Under the pieces are notes generated by a model that saw only the letters and a program-made list of their open reading frames with translations, searched no databases and was not told the origin of the DNA. This document shows positions 7,731 through 15,054 of a DNA stretch of 64,000 bases, in pieces (positions within the stretch are counted from its first letter, which is position 1; every line of letters begins with the position of its first letter). The DNA lies in assembly GCA_963771545.1 (NCBI GenBank), contig CAVYTX010000003.1, positions 186,001 to 250,000 of the forward strand, in the 5' to 3' direction. Made by a program: the position numbers and the translations under genes. The DNA comes from CAKZLS01 sp963771545 (GTDB lineage: Bacteria; Pseudomonadota; Alphaproteobacteria; Rhodospirillales; Defluviicoccaceae).

Positions 7731-8813
7731 GTGCCCCTCTCCCCCGCCGATTTCCGCCGCCGCCTCCTGTCGTGGTACGACCGGGAGCGGCGGGACCTGC
7801 CGTGGCGGTCGTCTCCCGGCGAGAGTGCCGACCCGTACAAGGTCTGGCTGAGCGAAATCATGCTGCAGCAGACCACGGTATCGGCGGTCATTCCGTATTT
7901 CAGGGCATTCACCGAGCGCTGGCCCCGGGTCGAGGACCTCGCGGCGGCCGGACTGGACGATGTTTTGCACCTATGGCAGGGCCTCGGCTACTACGCGCGG
8001 GCCCGAAATTTGCATGCGTGCGCGGCAACGGTGGCGCGCGACCATCAAGGCCGGTTCCCCGAAACCGAACAGGAACTGCTTCGCCTGCCGGGCATCGGCG
8101 CCTATACGGCGGCGGCCATCGCCGCCATCGCTTTCGGCCGCAAGGCGACGCCGGTGGATGGCAACGTGGTCCGCGTGGTTGCCCGGTTGTACGAGGTCGA
8201 ACATCCACTGCCTCGGGCTCGGACGGAAATCGAACGCCGGGCGCGCCTGCTCACGCCGAGCCGGCGGGCCGGCGACTTCGCGCAGGCGATGATGGATCTG
8301 GGGGCGACCCTCTGTATTCCCCGCCGCCCGCGCTGCGGCGCGTGTCCATTGAATACGGGGTGCGCGGCGTATTCCTCGGGCCGGCCGGAGGCCTATCCGG
8401 TCCGACCGTCGAAAAAGCAAAAACCGACCCGCTTCGGCGTTGCGTTCTGGGTGGAGCGTCCGGATGGATCGGTGCTATTGCGCCGGCGGCCCGAGAATGG
8501 GCTGCTTGGGGGAATGATGGAAATCCCCTCCACCGAGTGGCGCGCGCGGTCATGGACCGTCGAAGAGGCCGTTCCGTCGGCGCCCGTCGATACGCGGTGG
8601 CGGCGTCTGGAAGGCGGGGTTCGCCACACCTTTACCCATTTTCACCTGGACATGGTGGTGCTGGCCGGGCGAACCGAGGGCAAGGACGATCCCTTCGGCG
8701 TCTGGTGTCCGGCCGACAGGCTGAGCGAGCACGCGCTTCCAACCCTCATGAAGAAGATCGCCGACCATGCTCGCGCGCTGCCGCTTGGCCCCGGTCGGCG
8801 CTATTCGTCATAA
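7731..8813 (+). CDS. mutY: A/G-specific adenine glycosylase MutY
   Basis: A roughly 360-residue base-excision repair enzyme that removes adenine mispaired with 8-oxoguanine. The catalytic Glu is in LSEIMLQQTTV and the catalytic Asp in TPVDGNVVRV. The helix-hairpin-helix is LPGIGAYTAAAI. The 4Fe-4S loop is intact: Cys-6-Cys-2-Cys-5-Cys in CIPRRPRCGACPLNTGC. A C-terminal NUDIX-like domain (from about residue 235, FGVAFWVERPDGSVLLRRR) recognises oxoG. The GTG at 7731 (VPLSPADFRRR) gives the normal length; earlier in-frame starts run into the divergent dciA gene. Its last codons lie in the first copy of a 19-bp tandem duplication shared with apt. Confidence 0.94.
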   Translation: MPLSPADFRRRLLSWYDRERRDLPWRSSPGESADPYKVWLSEIMLQQTTVSAVIPYFRAFTERWPRVEDLAAAGLDDVLHLWQGLGYYARARNLHACAATVARDHQGRFPETEQELLRLPGIGAYTAAAIAAIAFGRKATPVDGNVVRVVARLYEVEHPLPRARTEIERRARLLTPSRRAGDFAQAMMDLGATLCIPRRPRCGACPLNTGCAAYSSGRPEAYPVRPSKKQKPTRFGVAFWVERPDGSVLLRRRPENGLLGGMMEIPSTEWRARSWTVEEAVPSAPVDTRWRRLEGGVRHTFTHFHLDMVVLAGRTEGKDDPFGVWCPADRLSEHALPTLMKKIADHARALPLGPGRRYSS

Positions 8814-8835
8814 GCGGCGCTATTCGTCATAAGCG
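8798..8835. repeat. Perfect 19-bp tandem duplication at the mutY/apt convergence
   Basis: The unit GCGCTATTCGTCATAAGCG occurs twice back to back (8798-8816 and 8817-8835) with no mismatch. The first copy ends mutY (stop TAA) and the second ends apt on the other strand (stop TAG). Collapsing the repeat would make the two coding ends overlap, so the duplication separated them. Confidence 0.95.
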
Positions 8836-9350
8836 ATGAGGGCGTCGAAGGGGATGTCCAGTTTGGACCGGCCGTTAAGGAACGTCAGTTCGATCATGCA
8901 GGCGCTTCCCACCACTTCGGCGCCAACGCTCTTGAACAGCGCGCTGGCCGCCGCCATGGTTCCGCCGGTCGCCAGCAGGTCGTCGAGCACCACCACCCGC
9001 TGTCCGGGTTCCACGGCGTCCGCCTGGATTTCGATGGTGTCGGCGCCATACTCGAGCGCGTACTCGTAAGGAATGGTTTTGCCCGGCAGTTTTCCCCTTT
9101 TGCGGACCATGGTAAACCCAAGCCCTAATTTGAGAGCAAGCGGCGCGGCCACCAGGAACCCGCGCGATTCGATGCCGGCAAGCACGTCCGGTGCGTGGCG
9201 GCTGACGGTTTTCGCCAGGCGGCTCATGGCGACCGACCAGGCATCGGCGTGCGCCAGCAGCGTGGAGATGTCGTAGAACAGAATGCCCGGCTTGGGAAAA
9301 TCGGGAATGGAGCGGATGTGGTCTCTCAGATCCATATTCTTGTTAGCCAT
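8820..9350 (-). CDS. apt: Adenine phosphoribosyltransferase
   Basis: A 176-residue purine-salvage enzyme converting adenine and PRPP to AMP. The type I PRTase PRPP loop is VVVLDDLLATGGT (residues 119-131), with two acidic residues and TGG. The Apt-specific N-terminus is IRSIPDFPKPGILFYDIS, with VLAGIESRGFLVAAPLA and MVRKRGKLPG forming the adenine and flexible-loop regions. Start ATG at 9350 gives MANKNMDLRDHIR. Convergent with mutY; the two stops are only a few bases apart through a 19-bp tandem duplication. In this window it complements the de novo purine gene purF at 54 kb. Confidence 0.95.
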   Translation of the reverse strand: MANKNMDLRDHIRSIPDFPKPGILFYDISTLLAHADAWSVAMSRLAKTVSRHAPDVLAGIESRGFLVAAPLALKLGLGFTMVRKRGKLPGKTIPYEYALEYGADTIEIQADAVEPGQRVVVLDDLLATGGTMAAASALFKSVGAEVVGSACMIELTFLNGRSKLDIPFDALIAYDE

Positions 9351-9554
9351 GCTCTCGTCCTGCGATCGGGGAAGAAAAACTCAAGAAACGTACCCTAGAG
9401 CGTTACCGCACCATAATGAACCCTTCAGACACTCCGGCGGCACGGGACCGCAATCGAAAAGCGGTAATTGTTTCTTGTCGTGCAGGAGGCCGTTAAAGTC
9501 GATAAGGACGGTACTTGAAGACGAGAGCAATCGTCTTCGGACAGGGAGGAGACC

Positions 9555-10889
9555 GTGACCCACGTTTTTCACCGTCAATTGCGGAGCAGTCAGCCGACCG
9601 CGGTCGGTGGCGAGGGCGTTTATCTGATCGACGCCGCCGGCAAACGCTACCTGGACGCATCCGGCGGCGCCGCCGTCTCCGCGCTCGGCCATGGGGACCC
9701 CGGTATTCGGGCGGCCATCAAGGATCAGATCGACAGCCTCGCCTTTGCTCACACCGCATTCTTCACGTCCGAGCCGGCGGAGCGGCTGGCCGACAGCCTG
9801 ATCGAAGGGGCCCCCAAAGGCATGGAGTGGGTGTATTTCCTCTCCGGAGGATCGGAGGCGGTCGAGACCGCGCTTAAGATGGCGCGTCAGTATTTCCTGG
9901 AGATCGGCGAACCCCGGCGCACCCGGTTCATCGCCCGCCGTCAGAGCTACCATGGCAACACCCTTGGCGCCCTGGCCGTTGGCGGCAACGCGGGCCGCAG
10001 GAAGCCATATGAGCCGCTGCTGATCGAGACGACCCATATTTCACCCTGTCACGCCTATCGCGGCGCCCAGCCTGGAGAAAGCGAGGACGCCTATGGCCGG
10101 CGCGTCGCCGACGAGTTGGAAGACGCGATCCTCCGGCTCGGGCCGGACACGGTGATCGCGTTCGTCGCCGAAACCGTCGTCGGCGCCTCGCTCGGCGCGG
10201 TTCCTCCGGTCTCCGGCTATTTCAAGAGAATACGCGAGATCTGCGACAAATACGGCGTGCTGCTGATCCTCGACGAGGTCATGAGCGGTTCGGGGCGGAC
10301 CGGCACGTTTCACGCATGCGAGCAGGACGGTATCGTTCCCGACCTGTTGTGCATGGCCAAGGGGCTTGGCGCCGGCTATCAACCCATTGGAGCCGTTCTG
10401 GTGCACGAAAAGGTGTTTGAGCCGTTCCGCGCGGGCAGCGGCTTTTTCGAGCATGGTCATACGTACATGGGCCATCCCACGGCGTGCGCGGCGGCCCTCG
10501 CCGTCCAGCGCGCGATCCGCGATCGGGACCTACTTGCGGATGTGCGCCGCCAGGGAACGGTCCTGGAGCAGGAACTCGGGAACCGATTTGGCCAGCATCC
10601 GCATGTGGGGGATATCCGGGGCCGCGGGTTGTTCCGAGGCCTCGAGCTGGTTCGCGACCGCGATTCGAAGGAACCGTTCGATCCCTCGCAAAAACTGCAC
10701 GCCCGTATCAAGGCCGAAGCGATGACGCGGGGGCTGATCTGCTATCCGGCGGGTGGCACGGCGGACGGCCAGCGCGGCGACCACATATTGCTGGCTCCCC
10801 CGTTTATTGTGACCGAGTCCCAGATCGCCGATATCTGCGATCGTCTGGGAGATGCCGTGGACGCGGCCATTGCCGCTGTCGGTCAGTGA
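9555..10889 (+). CDS. Class III PLP-dependent aminotransferase
   Basis: A 444-residue fold-type I aminotransferase of the AT-II (omega/ornithine) group. The PLP lysine is Lys269 in CMAKGLGAGYQPIGA. The cofactor aspartate is Asp240 in LLILDEVMSGSGRTG, and the phosphate cup is LSGGSEAVETAL (from 96). GTG start with GGGAGGAG 5 nt upstream. It moves an amino group between an omega- or gamma-amino compound and a keto acid. The substrate cannot be read from sequence: beta-alanine, taurine, GABA or putrescine relatives all share these motifs. A TAXI-type TRAP receptor gene starts 59 bp downstream, suggesting import and transamination of the same compound. Confidence 0.85.
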   Translation: MTHVFHRQLRSSQPTAVGGEGVYLIDAAGKRYLDASGGAAVSALGHGDPGIRAAIKDQIDSLAFAHTAFFTSEPAERLADSLIEGAPKGMEWVYFLSGGSEAVETALKMARQYFLEIGEPRRTRFIARRQSYHGNTLGALAVGGNAGRRKPYEPLLIETTHISPCHAYRGAQPGESEDAYGRRVADELEDAILRLGPDTVIAFVAETVVGASLGAVPPVSGYFKRIREICDKYGVLLILDEVMSGSGRTGTFHACEQDGIVPDLLCMAKGLGAGYQPIGAVLVHEKVFEPFRAGSGFFEHGHTYMGHPTACAAALAVQRAIRDRDLLADVRRQGTVLEQELGNRFGQHPHVGDIRGRGLFRGLELVRDRDSKEPFDPSQKLHARIKAEAMTRGLICYPAGGTADGQRGDHILLAPPFIVTESQIADICDRLGDAVDAAIAAVGQ

Positions 10890-10948
10890 TTTGATCGTAT
10901 GGGCACCATATGTTAGATCCGGACCACTTGAGTAGGAGAACCGAGTAG

Positions 10949-11944
10949 ATGAAAAAATTGAGGGTATCGGCGTTGGTTCTGGCGCTGGCGGCGGCGTTCA
11001 TGCTGGCGCCGTCCGACGGAAGCGCTCAGGAGCGGCGGTTTATCGCCATTGGAACCGGCGGCCCCACCGGCGTTTATTTCGCCACCGGCAACGCCATATG
11101 CCGGATGATTCACAAGGAAGCGGCCGAGGGCCGGGAAAGCGGCCGCAAGCACGGGATCCGGTGCTCCGCGCCGTCGACGGGCGGTTCGACCTACAACATC
11201 AGTCAAATCGCGGCGGGCGAACTGGATTTCGGGGTCGTTCAATCCGATTGGCAATACCATGCGTTCAAGGGAGACGCTCCCGACGCGGTCAAGCCGTTCT
11301 CCGGATTGCGCGCCGTGTTCTCGGTCCATCCCGAGCCGTTTCATCTGATCGTCGGAAGGGATGCGCAAATCGATAGCTTCGAGGATCTGAAGGGTAAGCG
11401 GGTGAACATCGGCAACCCGGGATCCGGTCAGCGCGGCACCATGGAAGTTCTGATGAAGGCCCATGGAATGACTCCCGACGACTTCACGGTCGCCACCGAG
11501 CTGACATCGACGGAGCAGTCGAACGCCCTTTGCGACGGAAAGATCGATGCCTATGGCTATACCGTCGGTGTGCCGAACGCCGGCGTGGCGGTGGCCACCG
11601 ACGGATGCGAGGCGCGAATCGTTAGCCTGGATGGCGAGGTTGAAAAAAAGCTGGTGAACGACACGCCGTACTATGCCTTCGCCAAAATCCCGGCGGGAAC
11701 TTACAAAACCACGGACGAAGACGTAACCACTTTCGGCGTCCGCGCCACGTTGGTGACCAGCGAGGATATGGACGAAACTGTCGTCTATGAGGTGACCCGC
11801 GCGGTCATGGAAAACCTCGACGACTTCAGGAAGCTCCATCCGGCGTTCGCCAACCTCGATCCGAAGGAAATGATATCCAGCGGACTTTCGGCGCCGCTAC
11901 ATCCGGGCGCCGTGAAGTACTACAAGGAAAGGGGTTGGATGTAG
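10949..11944 (+). CDS. TAXI-family TRAP transporter solute-binding protein
   Basis: A 331-residue periplasmic receptor with a signal peptide (MKKLRVSALVLALAAAFML, cleavage near SAQE). It opens with the family hallmark FIAIGTGGPTGVYFATGNAICR and continues with RCSAPSTGGSTYNISQIAAGELDFGVVQ and LKGKRVNIGNPGSGQRGTM, the ligand-cleft signatures of TAXI proteins (glutamate/aromatic or unknown organic acids). The C-terminus (KLHPAFANLDPKEMISSGLSAPLHPGA) is also typical. It normally works with a fused DctQM-like permease of the 4TM-12TM type, but none is encoded within the window. Likely cotranscribed with the upstream aminotransferase. Substrate unknown. Confidence 0.9.
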   Translation: MKKLRVSALVLALAAAFMLAPSDGSAQERRFIAIGTGGPTGVYFATGNAICRMIHKEAAEGRESGRKHGIRCSAPSTGGSTYNISQIAAGELDFGVVQSDWQYHAFKGDAPDAVKPFSGLRAVFSVHPEPFHLIVGRDAQIDSFEDLKGKRVNIGNPGSGQRGTMEVLMKAHGMTPDDFTVATELTSTEQSNALCDGKIDAYGYTVGVPNAGVAVATDGCEARIVSLDGEVEKKLVNDTPYYAFAKIPAGTYKTTDEDVTTFGVRATLVTSEDMDETVVYEVTRAVMENLDDFRKLHPAFANLDPKEMISSGLSAPLHPGAVKYYKERGWM

Positions 11945-12019
11945 ACGCTTCGTGGTCCGCGCCCTGGAGACGCATACGGCCGCCGCCAATATCAAACTAA
12001 TGGTCGCGGCGGCCGCGTT

Positions 12020-12192
12020 GCGTCTAGCCCCGGCATCCCCGAGAAGCGTCTAGCCCCGGCATCCCCGAGAAGCGTCTAGTGAGAAGCGTCTAGCCCCGGC
12101 ATCCCCGAGAAGCGTCTAGCCCCGGCATCCCCGAGAAGCGTCTAGCCCCGGCATCCCCGAGAAGCGTCTAGCCCCGGCATCCCCGAGAAGCG
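12020..12192. repeat. 26-bp tandem repeat array (minisatellite)
   Basis: Six perfect copies of a 26-bp unit beginning GCGTCTAGCCCCGGCATCCC and ending CGAGAA start at 12020, 12046, 12086, 12112, 12138 and 12164. A 14-bp shortened copy sits at 12072-12085, where CCCCGGCATCCCC is replaced by one T. The array ends in a partial copy (GCG). It fills most of the gap between the TAXI receptor and the cytochrome c gene. The unit is not a multiple of 3 and contains TAG, so it is not coding. Confidence 0.97.
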
Positions 12193-12232
12193 ATCCCCGT
12201 GAAAGGATGCGCGGGTTCGAGTAAACGGACGA

Positions 12233-12616
12233 CTAATTGGTGGTTTTCAAATATTCAATCACGTCCTCGCGCTCTTCCTCGTCCTTCAACTTGAATGTCA
12301 TGGACGTGCGATCATTGCTGGTGTGCGCTTTCACGAACGCTTTCGGATCCGCGATGTATTCGTCCAACAGCTCGGGCGTCCACTCGAAATCCGCATCGAC
12401 AAGTCCTTTATACCGTCCGAAGTCGGTCGAGCCGGCCTTGCGACCCACGACGCCACCGAGCGCCGGACCCGTCTTCGCTTTGTCAAGCGCATGACAGCTT
12501 GAGCATTTTTTCTTAAAGATCTCTTCGCCCGCGGCGGCGTCGGCCGCCATGGCCGAACCGCTCGCGGCGACGACGGCCGCGGCGATGGCGAAAACGATGA
12601 GAGGCTTGTTTGTCAT
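12233..12616 (-). CDS. Secreted class I cytochrome c
   Basis: A 127-residue periplasmic monoheme cytochrome of the c2/c550 type. The signal peptide is MTNKPLIVFAIAAAVVAASG, cut near AMAADA. The heme motif is Cys38-Ser-Ser-Cys41-His42 and the axial methionine is most likely Met106 in NDRTSMTFKL. The GPALGGVVGRKAG loop and WTPELLDEYIADPKAF stretch are typical of the c2-like family. It shuttles electrons between periplasmic or membrane redox enzymes. It stands alone, with a DctP-type TRAP receptor upstream on the same strand (129-bp gap) and the tandem repeat array downstream. Its redox partner is not identifiable here. Confidence 0.92.
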   Translation of the reverse strand: MTNKPLIVFAIAAAVVAASGSAMAADAAAGEEIFKKKCSSCHALDKAKTGPALGGVVGRKAGSTDFGRYKGLVDADFEWTPELLDEYIADPKAFVKAHTSNDRTSMTFKLKDEEEREDVIEYLKTTN

Positions 12617-12744
12617 TAGAACCTTCTCCCCAGATTAGTTCGAGTCGTTTGCGATCACAAGGAATCGCATTATCGGGGAGAGTCGGGACGCGTGCAACCG
12701 TTAGAGCGCTTCAAAATCGTTGCACCTCGTTGAGAGCGAGCGAT

Positions 12745-13905
12745 TCATGGATTCTCCATGTCGCTCAGTTCGCTCCAGATCGCATATTCCGTCCGAAAAT
12801 TTTTCAGTGAACGCCACACCACTCGAAAGTCGGTATCGGTTCCCGCTTGTTCGTTGACGACGTCCTCCCAGGACTGTTCTAGGGCTTCTTGGACGGAGGG
12901 GGGCCAGCGGCGCAGGCGGACGTCCGCCGCGTAGAGCTCCTTGAGCGCCGCGAACTGCGAGGCTTCGCTTTCGGCGACGCCTTGACGGATGTTATCGCCG
13001 CACACGGCCTCGATCTGCGCTTTCTCAGCGTCGTCGAGGTCTCGCCATTTATCCAGATTGACGATCAGTTCCAGAAGGAGTGTGGGCTGTTGCCAACCTG
13101 GGAAGTAATAGTTCTTCAAAAACTCCTGAAAGCCGAGAGTTCGATCCACGACCGGCATTGAATTGGCGACGGCGTCGATGTTTCCCGCTTCCAACGCCGA
13201 GAACACGGTCCCGCCGGTGAATTGCCGGGGTTCCACGCCAAGGCGCTCCATCACCTTGGCCCCGAGGCCGGATATCTGCATCCGCAAGCCTCTCAAATCC
13301 TCGGTCGTCTTGATCTCGTCGCGGAACCAACCGAAGCCCGGCGGCCCCGCCATCCCGCAGATGATTCCGTGAACGCCGAGTTTGTGATACATGTCGTTCA
13401 GGAGTTGCTTGCCACCCCCGAAATAAATCCACCCGAGATACTCCTGGGCGCCGGGACCAAACGGAACGCCGCCAAACAGGTATGCGGCGGGAAACTTGTC
13501 TCCCCACATCGCGGGAGAGGAAAACGCGGCATCGACCGCGCTGGACGCCACGGCGTCGAGCATGTCGGCGACCGGCGCGAGCGTGTCCGGTTCATGGAAG
13601 GTGATCTGGATACGGCCATTTGAAACACGCCACACTTCCGCGCCCACGCGTTGCGCAAGAGCACCCAAAACCGGTGTGCCGCTGCTGTACGCGCTGGCGA
13701 GCTTGAGCTGGACCGCCGGCCGAACCAGAAGCTCTTTCGAAAGTTGCATGGCGACGTCCGTTGGGCTTTCCGGTTCCGCGGCGCGGTCCCCGTCGGCCTT
13801 GGCGGCAGGCTCTGCGTGCTGCTTCAGCCTAGGGGCGATAACCGTCGCTCCCAGGACGATGCCGAGGACGATTCCGACGAAGATTCCGATGACGATATTG
13901 CGCAT
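12745..13905 (-). CDS. DctP-type TRAP solute receptor, N-terminally membrane anchored
   Basis: A roughly 386-residue protein of the TRAP DctP (DUF/TRAP-dicarboxylate) receptor family. Family features are VRPAVQLKLASAYSSGTPVLGALAQR at the start of the binding domain, AYLFGGVPFGPGAQEYLGW, LRGLRMQISGLGAKVMERLG and GWQQPTLLLELIVNLDKWRDL. Instead of a clear cleavable signal it begins MRNIVIGIFVGIVLGIVLGA, a glycine-zipper helix followed by a 35-residue polar linker, so it is probably tethered to the inner membrane. The ATG at 13905 lacks a strong ribosome site. No DctQ or DctM gene is in the window. The FGPGAQEYLGWIYFGGG and PGFGWFRDE parts resemble receptors for alpha-keto acids, but the ligand is not certain. 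Confidence 0.82.
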   Translation of the reverse strand: MRNIVIGIFVGIVLGIVLGATVIAPRLKQHAEPAAKADGDRAAEPESPTDVAMQLSKELLVRPAVQLKLASAYSSGTPVLGALAQRVGAEVWRVSNGRIQITFHEPDTLAPVADMLDAVASSAVDAAFSSPAMWGDKFPAAYLFGGVPFGPGAQEYLGWIYFGGGKQLLNDMYHKLGVHGIICGMAGPPGFGWFRDEIKTTEDLRGLRMQISGLGAKVMERLGVEPRQFTGGTVFSALEAGNIDAVANSMPVVDRTLGFQEFLKNYYFPGWQQPTLLLELIVNLDKWRDLDDAEKAQIEAVCGDNIRQGVAESEASQFAALKELYAADVRLRRWPPSVQEALEQSWEDVVNEQAGTDTDFRVVWRSLKNFRTEYAIWSELSDMENP

Positions 13906-14075
13906 GACGAGTAGGACAACTGTCGTTCTGGCCGGTTCGGAGTACCTGTCCTCTCCCGGAAATGGGAGCGCAAGGGTGCCGCAAGCTATCCCAGGCATTG
14001 TTTGCGCACAAGGCCGGGGTTATCGAGTTCCAGTCACGTTTTGACTTTCCGGCCCGAAGAGCGCACACAGATGAA

Positions 14076-14633
14076 ATGCGTGACGCCGACGATTTTTGGG
14101 TCTTTGGTTACGGTTCGTTGATGTGGCGCCCGGGCTTTTTCTTCCTGGAAAGCCAGCCGGCCCTGCTCAGGGGCTACCACCGGTCATTCTGCGTTTATTC
14201 CCACCATTACCGAGGCACGCCGGAGCATCCTGGCTTGGTGCTCGGCTTGGCGCGCGGGGGCGCCTGCCGGGGGGTCGCGTTTCGCGTGGCTTCGACTGGC
14301 GAGCAAGCGGTCAGAAGCTATTTGAACGAGCGGGAACTCGTCAGTTACGCCTATACGCCGAGAATGGTCTCCGTCGCACTCTCCGATGGCGCCGTTCGCG
14401 CATACACGTTTGTGGCGAACACGACCCATGACCAGTATGCGGGAGACCTCGGTGTCGAGCGGTCGGCCGAAATCATCATGAGCGCGCAGGGGATCGCCGG
14501 CCTCAATCGCGACTACCTGATAAATACGGTGCGTCAGCTCGAGACCGAGGGGTACACGGACAAGCGGCTGCATGAATTGCTCAAACGCGTCGAATATCTG
14601 ACGGGTATCATCGAAGCCGGCAGTGGCATCTGA
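14076..14633 (+). CDS. Gamma-glutamylcyclotransferase, ChaC-like
   Basis: A 185-residue protein of the ChaC/GGCT-like fold. The nucleotide-like P-loop of the family is FWVFGYGSLMWRPGF near the N-terminus, and the following LLRGYHRSFCVYSHHYRGTPEHPGLVLGL is the conserved ChaC stretch. The general-acid glutamate is probably in YLNERELVSYAY. ChaC proteins cleave glutathione to 5-oxoproline and Cys-Gly. Start ATG 14076 (MRDADDFWVFGYG) is chosen because the family starts just before the FGYGSL motif; the upstream open frame overlaps the divergent TRAP receptor. Stands alone, 0.4 kb before the sensor kinase gene. Confidence 0.88.
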   Translation: MRDADDFWVFGYGSLMWRPGFFFLESQPALLRGYHRSFCVYSHHYRGTPEHPGLVLGLARGGACRGVAFRVASTGEQAVRSYLNERELVSYAYTPRMVSVALSDGAVRAYTFVANTTHDQYAGDLGVERSAEIIMSAQGIAGLNRDYLINTVRQLETEGYTDKRLHELLKRVEYLTGIIEAGSGI

Positions 14634-15054
14634 GCGATACCTGACGTCGACGGGATCGCCGCTGGGCAGTCCGGCTTCACGTGCCGTGCCCTTGGATTGC
14701 GAAGCGCTTCCGCAAGCCAAGCGGCCGATAGGGCTTATGGTGAGAGGCCGAACTGCCACGGGCATCGATGCATCGTTACAATAGCGGATCTTCCGCGCGG
14801 TGCGAAGAGCTAACCCGTCCCTCTCGCCATCGAAAGGCCACAGTGTTTCAGCATGAGATAATAAACGTTGAAGTTGAGTGCGTAAGAGGAACGGCAACGT
14901 CCAGTCAACGGACGTCGAACCCGTTCCTGACGAGCATCGGTCTCCAAGGGATCAACCCAAGTGACAAGCCGGTGACAAAGCAGGTAAGGTCTGTCTACCT
15001 CGGGGGTAGCGGCGGCGGCCTATGCCACACCGCCATGTGCGTTTGGGCGGTATA
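14634..15054. other. Intergenic region upstream of the rpfC-like kinase
   Basis: No convincing gene in 421 bp. A small hairpin (ACGTCC-7 nt-GGACGT, about 14897-14915) is the only structure noticed. A long minus-strand frame crosses it into chaC, but its translation is Arg/Ser-rich and looks like an antisense shadow. The kinase promoter probably lies here; I could not place it. Confidence 0.4.

Noticed and set aside
12020..12192. CRISPR array
   Set aside because: Repeats are contiguous without spacers and no cas genes are present; it is a simple tandem repeat.
14184..14897. 237-codon minus-strand frame opposite chaC and the following gap
   Set aside because: Arg/Ser-rich translation without family features, antisense to a clear ChaC-like gene; most likely a shadow frame of GC-rich DNA.
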